Shown here in pieces: positions 58,694 to 64,000 of a stretch of 64,000 nt of DNA. The translations under genes and the position numbers were made by a program. Position 1 is the stretch's first letter. Every line of letters starts with the position of its first letter. The DNA is from Sisyra terminalis. Its lineage: Eukaryota; Arthropoda; Insecta; Neuroptera; Sisyridae. Under the pieces are notes generated by a model, which saw only the letters and a list, made by a program, of their open reading frames with translations, was not told the DNA's origin and did not search any database. The stretch spans positions 57,980,630 through 58,044,629 of the forward strand of contig OY292274.1 in assembly GCA_958496175.1 (NCBI GenBank), given 5' to 3'.

Positions 58694-59639
58694 CTAGCTG
58701 ATCCCCGAAACTTCGTCTGCGTAACGTAGGTGTAGATTATGTTTTCTTTTCAAATTTGCCATTTGTAGTGGTATATGAAAATTTTTGTTTTTCTCATTTC
58801 TTTTACGAAAAACATAATCATACTTAAAAACACTATTTCATCAACTTTAAAAAGACACATTTAATAAACTGTTGCAAAGAATAAAATTGTTCTATGTAAT
58901 AATCAATTAATTTTCAAAAAATATTTATAAATATCTAAAAAGAGTATGTCTATTGCGTATACCTACGGCAGGTATACCTACCGTAGACCAAATAATCTGT
59001 AAATCAATCAGCATCTATACATAAATAAAAAATATCGCCTAGTTCAATAAAGTTGGTCTTAATTATAAGTAAAGAGCGTTGACCATGCGATATTTTTCAA
59101 ATAACTTACATTTTTAAACTTGTGATATCTTTCGAATGGAATGTTCAAATTGAATAACTCAAAAAGTTATATAATGGCATTGAAGCAAACTTAAATATGA
59201 AGTCATTTATTTTGATAAGGATTAATCCCAAAGTATAAATAAAAGAGCTTTTATAACGGTGGCATTTATATATATATTTTTAAAATGAAAAATCATTTAT
59301 TGTGACATAACTATAATAGTAAGATATATGCTGTCGTTCTATTTTTTGTAAATAATGATATGTTCTGCAAAATCGTACTACATTATTTTGTTCTATAACC
59401 AATAGTTTTCGCAGCGCACGCGATAAAAGAATGTTTTTTGTTAAATTTTTCAGACCTTGGGTTACATTATTGGAGTTTTAGTATGGATCCCTAACTTTTT
59501 TGAAAATTTAATATAACCTATGTTCACCGGAAATAGTGTAGCTTCCCAACAGTGAAAGAATTTTTCAAATCGGTCAAGTAATTTCGGAGCCTATTCAAAG
59601 CAAACAAACAATGAAATCTTTCCTCTTTATAATAATAGA
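58694..59639 (-). mobile_element. Non-autonomous Helitron, copy 3
   Basis: On the minus strand it starts TCTATTATTATAAAGAGGAA after an A and ends CTAG followed by T. It is almost identical to 35233-36179, including a GTAGGTATACCTACCGTAG-like inverted motif. In the terminal hairpin GTTGCGGGG is GTTTCGGGG here, which weakens the stem. Confidence 0.87.
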
Positions 59640-62600
59640 TTACAAAGAAATGGATTGTCGAATTCTCGATTGATTTCTTGAAACTTTCAGACAAAAAAAA
59701 AATATATCAAATATGATAATTTTCGATCAAAACAATAAAGTTCTCTACTTTATAAACATAGAAATGCCTTTATTCGAACACTTTTAGTTGAATTTATCCT
59801 CATCTAACGACTTCGATTCTCACCTCATTTATGATCAATAAATTGGTAACAAACGTTTCATGCCAAATTAATATCGTCTTTCAATGTATATGAATCGCGA
59901 AAATAACCTTGAGAACTGCGATAATTTTGTAGGCTATTCCAAATATCGAATAGCCAACCCTCCATACAGCTTGTATTTAATGTGAAATCAATTGCCGTAT
60001 TCGTTCTGTCGAAAACAAAGCTATAATAACGTTATAATTGAATTTAATAAACAATCCATTTCGATATTGGTGAACTTTGTGGGTTCATTTACTTTATTAA
60101 GTTTAAAAACAATTATGATAACAAAGAAAAATATGTACCACTGTTTTTATATTAACTAAACAATTATATGTTCACAATTTAAGGTATTATTGTTGCATTT
60201 TCTAAATTCAATAATTTTTAAACGTTTATGTGTTCTACGTAAACTAAAGTTGCATTCTTAATTAAAGCTTTATTTACCTATACTTTACTTTCTTTGCTAT
60301 CGTAATTATCATCCCAAACAAAATAAACGTTTTCTTATGGCAATAGGCTTGCTTGGAAAAGTTAGCAAAACAAACAATGCTTCGAATCGAAATTGTTGAA
60401 TTTAAAGCTTTGAGAGCTTAAATAGTTCTAATATGACGGTTTATATTGTCTTTTAAAAGTTAAATTGGATCAAAACAAATAAAAGGGAAAATCCTTTAAA
60501 GTGATTTATACGAAATTTGTTTAGTTACGATACTACGACGTATTATCGAACTTATGTAATTTTCAATATTTAAAACAGCATACAACAGAAAAACGACTTG
60601 AATATATAACAATCGCTACGGGAATTCAATTTAAAATTTTCTAGTTGTTTATTTGTAAAAAATACTAAAAGAAGTTCTCTACAGTGCCCTAGAGTAAGAA
60701 AAAAAGAACAACGCATGAATTGTTAATAAACTGTTCCAGTTAAAATAAAGTAATAATTTATTAAAAACTGTGTTGAATAAAAAATTGACAAAAATATTTT
60801 ATTCATTTCTAGATATCTAAACAATAAAACTACCCTAGAATTTAGTACTTACGTATTTCTATAAGGATTTTTTTCATATATCAGTCAAATTAATAACTTA
60901 TTTTTTAATATACTAATACTAATAGTTGATGCATATATCTATTGCAACTGCACTATTTGTAACAGCAATACCATGCACCTCTACATCTAAGTTTTTCACT
61001 AGGTACAACTAAAATTGTAATGTTTTTTTTTAGTTTAAATTCATAATTATTTTTTCCTTAACTTATAACTCTTACCCTTTAAATCCTTTCACTTCACAAA
61101 GAAATTGAAGAAACATTTTTGGATAATTATAAAAAGAAATCATTAACTATAAATATCTGATGCTTTATCTTCTATATGTGTAAAACCAAATCGTGTTAGA
61201 TAAACTATTTATAACTGAGAAATGGCTGGACCGATTTTCATGATCTATGATTTGTTGAACTTGTCTACGCCTAGGTAAACAGAAAAACCATTAGAATATC
61301 TGAAAAATTGTGAATAAAATACATTTTTAAATAACCTAGGTTTTATTATTTGTAATCATTGATGTCAGTGGTTTGCGAAAACTCCATAGCAAACGTTACA
61401 ATAAATCTTTTTTATTTAATGAATTTAAGTGTCAACTTTTAGAGTCTCAAAGATCAAATGCTTCCAAAACGCCAATTAAATAAAACAAATTTTCGTAATA
61501 TTGTTCGTGCTGATATTTATAGAATAATAACCGAAATGGTGATAGGATTTCAGGAATATTTTCTTTATATATTTAGCAAATGTGTTAAAAGTGTAAATAG
61601 AAGTAAAATGGTAGAAATTACAATAAAAATCAGAAACCATACTAAAAACTTCAAGAAAATCAAAACCACCAATACTATTATTGGTACCAGGTCACAAAGA
61701 GGATCACTAGGAAACGACATATTAATTTAAAAGAAACATATTTAAACCTTCATTTGTCATTTTAAAATCTGAAAAATGAACAATATATATATACAAAGAA
61801 ATGAAGAATATACCAAAAGAAAAGAAACTAATTCATTGAACTATTCCATATATATAACACATTGTGCGATTGCTTAAAGACTATGGTTCATTCCAAACAA
61901 CAGTACAGAAAGGATACAAATAATTACCAAAATAAGATTGAGACAAAATTATAGCACATTTAAGCCATCCCATTGTAGGTACTAATGAAGAAAGGTGAGC
62001 TACCTTAACCATGTGTTCAAGTGGTAAATGATAAAAAACAAACTAATATTATGCTTAGAAAAGTAGTAAAAAAAAAAAACAGAAACATCCCCAGAGGAGA
62101 ATTGGCCGAAAGAACAATACAATTTCGAGGAATACAAATAATTAAAAATAAAAATGTGTTTAGAATTATCAATTTATGTCCAAACATTCATAAATAAGAT
62201 AAATTTAATGAATTTTGTTAGGCACATAGGTTTTAATATGTTCAATGTTCTAATAGGTAGGTATGAATCTAAATATTTAAAATAAAATGTATGTTTAAAA
62301 ACGCATTTAATTTGTTATAATCAAGCATAAGTTTATGAACTTAATTATATCCATATTAGTAATTAAAAATATGATATTATTACTATATCAATTAATTTTT
62401 GCAATTCAATTTTAGGAGGTATGAAGTTCATCGGGTCCTCAAATTACTTATTAATAAATCATCTTTCTTTCTAACACTTTCAAAATTTCACTTCCAGAAT
62501 CACAATGCATCTAATATTAGAAGAAAGAGAATATATAAAAAGGGTACGTAAGAGAAAGGAAAAAAAGCTGCCGAGATTTGTATAGTTTTCTTTGGTTTCA

Positions 62601-62928
62601 TTATGGAAATACAAAGCTATATCATTGAACCCCTGGCCACTCTTGATAAAGTTCACTTTATTAAAGATTTTTTTTTCATTTAAATTTAGATCAGTAGGTA
62701 CTTATGTAGAAAATAACAAATAACTATTAAAAAAGGTTTAGGACAATTAATTTGGTGAATTAGCCTCGGAAATTTGAAACAAATAAATCTTAACCATGAT
62801 ACAATATTGATATCGATGTAAAAATATTTGTTTAAAATTTGTATAGCTTCTTCATAATGGGTGAATTTTTGCTAATTTTTTAAATTATTACTTTATAGTA
62901 AAAAAAGAATAAAATCAAATCAAATCAA
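59640..62928. other. AT-rich non-coding DNA
   Basis: No gene supported. The string AATGGCTGGACCGATTTTCATGA near 61221 resembles a block found in insect Helitrons and may be a remnant. A 90-codon frame at 61458-61730 is Lys/Ile/Asn-rich, without a domain. Confidence 0.5.
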
Positions 62929-63357
62929 ATTCCGTGCGTAATGCATTTGATCTTCGTTACGCATACTACGTACACTGTGTATTGTATATTGTATGTTATT
63001 ACCGTGGGAGTGAGAGGGGTTGTGTTAAATTTTCAAAATTTCAATAATCAAAACAAATGAACATCGTCAAATCTCGCGATCTCATTGGCTAATAGCCACT
63101 TGCATTTACGTAAATGCGCTGTCATCAGATTATGTTTAATTTATTCATTCTTTGTTTGTTCTTTAATCAATTTTGTTTTCTTCAAAGCAAAAAAGTGATG
63201 TAAGTGATACAAGTGATAATTTAAATAGTGTTCAATTAACCAAGACAAAAATTCTTTTAATCAAGTAAGTGAAATATTCTTTAACCTCGAAAATCGGAAA
63301 TCATAATTCCAATTACCAACAGTGTTGGTTCCGATTCAGTTATCAATTGCGATTTTG
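62929..63357 (+). repeat. Dispersed promoter-like module, copy 2
   Basis: The better preserved copy of the module at 10275-10703. In order it has repeated TACG/GTAC-type strings, a G-rich patch (GGGAGTGAGAGGGG), the CCAAT-like CTCATTGGCTAATAGCC, the perfect palindrome GCATTTACGTAAATGC, then AT-rich sequence ending at the donor-like CAA-GTAAGTGAA (63268). No TATA box or ORF is evident. If it is a promoter, the gene would run rightward, past the mariner and out of the window. Confidence 0.6.
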
Positions 63358-63638
63358 TAAAAAAATATTTTTCCTATCCAAATGAATAAAGGTCATACTT
63401 GCAACTAGTAGTAACTACTAAACATTGTACTCATAGTATCCAGCCGATTATCGCTAATATTTTACTTTACTAAACATATATTAAGCTTATTGATGGTACC
63501 ATTGATAAAATTCTTTTCTGATGGAAATATTAATGAGAAATTATAGGAAAAACAGAAATTCATATTCGTATGTTACATATTTCATTCGGATTCTTTATTT
63601 ATCTAATTTGTCAATTAGGCATTTAATTTTTTCTATTA

Positions 63639-64000
63639 TATTAGGTCAATTGAAAAGTCCCCGGTCTGACACACAAATGGCGGTGCTAGTATAAAATCCA
63701 TATAATTTTTAGTAAGTACCAGTCTTTAAACGATACGTGCCAAAATTTGACAGCAGTTCGATCACTAGTTTGTGAGATATTGCGTTGTGAGTGTGGCTAC
63801 TTTTGTTATTTGAAAAAGATGGAAAAAAAAGAATTTCGTGTGCTGATGAAATATTGCTTTTTGAAGAGAAAAAATACAGTTGAAGCAAAATCTTGGCTTG
63901 ATGAAGAGTTTCCGGAGTCTGCACCAGAAAAAGCAACCATCATTGATTGGTATGCTAAGTTTAAACGTGGTGAAATGAGCACCGAAGACGGCAAACGCAG
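63639..64000 (+). mobile_element. mariner element (irritans-type), cut by window end
   Basis: TA at 63639-63640 precedes the terminal inverted repeat, which starts TTAGGTCAATTGAAAAGTCC and continues CCGGTCTGACA, the hallmark of irritans-subfamily mariners. About 180 bp of 5' UTR precede the transposase start. The 3' part and second terminus are outside the window. Confidence 0.95.
63819..64000 (+). CDS. mariner transposase, N-terminal 60 residues
   Basis: The transposase cuts and pastes the element at TA sites and acts in the nucleus on its own terminal repeats. The visible part starts MEKKEFRVLMKYCFLKRK and contains the first helix-turn-helix (EAKSWLDEEFPESAP, TIIDWYAKFKRGEMSTEDG), which binds the TIR. 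The full protein is usually about 345-350 residues with a D,D34D catalytic triad, which lies beyond the window. The ATG is in the usual place and no stop or frameshift is present so far. Regulation is not visible beyond the TIR-proximal promoter expected for the family. Confidence 0.95.
   Translation, partial: MEKKEFRVLMKYCFLKRKNTVEAKSWLDEEFPESAPEKATIIDWYAKFKRGEMSTEDGKR

Noticed and set aside
1..64000. CRISPR array, operon, tRNA or rRNA genes
   Set aside because: No regularly spaced direct repeats, no B-box (GGTTCGA) in a tRNA context, no rRNA-like GC-rich conserved blocks, and transposon content typical of an animal nuclear genome.

Overview
The window looks like a gene-poor, very AT-rich piece of an arthropod nuclear genome, most likely an insect. 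The evidence is the repeat fauna: an irritans-type mariner, several Tigger/pogo-like and hAT-like elements, Helitrons ending in CTAG, a jockey/CR1-like LINE remnant and GIY-YIG Penelope-like elements (PLEs). Most long stretches have stops in all frames, and there is no operon-like packing. No rRNA, tRNA or CRISPR array was seen. No complete host gene can be supported.

Layout. 0-13.7 kb: mostly intergenic or intronic DNA with a TTAA-flanked MITE (971-1720), a hAT-like fragment, a (TA)n microsatellite, a promoter-like dispersed module (10275-10703), a small MITE and a 1.18-kb foldback element (12216-13398). 14.5-24.6 kb: a Helitron, a PLE end between 215-bp direct repeats, a long-TIR element with an 8-bp target duplication (20062-20907), and two head-to-head PLE palindromes, the second split by a pogo-like element. 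26-36 kb: an unassigned exon-like ORF, another PLE palindrome, a GC-rich hAT-type MITE, a LINE remnant carrying a nested MITE, and a Helitron. 38-48 kb: an isolated hammerhead-like PLE trace, a MITE, a Tigger-like element holding a second copy of the pogo-like element, a third pogo-like element with a PHD-finger remnant, and two small adjacent MITEs. 48-54 kb: three gene-like traces (a possible terminal exon at 48223, a broken serine-protease-like exon at 49817, a signal-peptide-like ORF at 53628) and the best PLE remnant (51425-52635). 55-64 kb: an almost perfect 129-nt hairpin, a 1.84-kb inverted-repeat element, a Helitron, the second promoter-like module, and a mariner cut by the window edge.

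The most coherent structural signal is in the PLE sequences. Three sequence-unrelated PLE ends carry the same hammerhead-like architecture (CUGANGA, an extra A, a helix, then GAAA), and the helix sequence differs between families while pairing is kept. In three places the ends are arranged as divergent head-to-head copies with the motif at the inner edge. Ribozyme motifs in PLEs are established knowledge. That these copies are active, and how the palindromes form, is inference.
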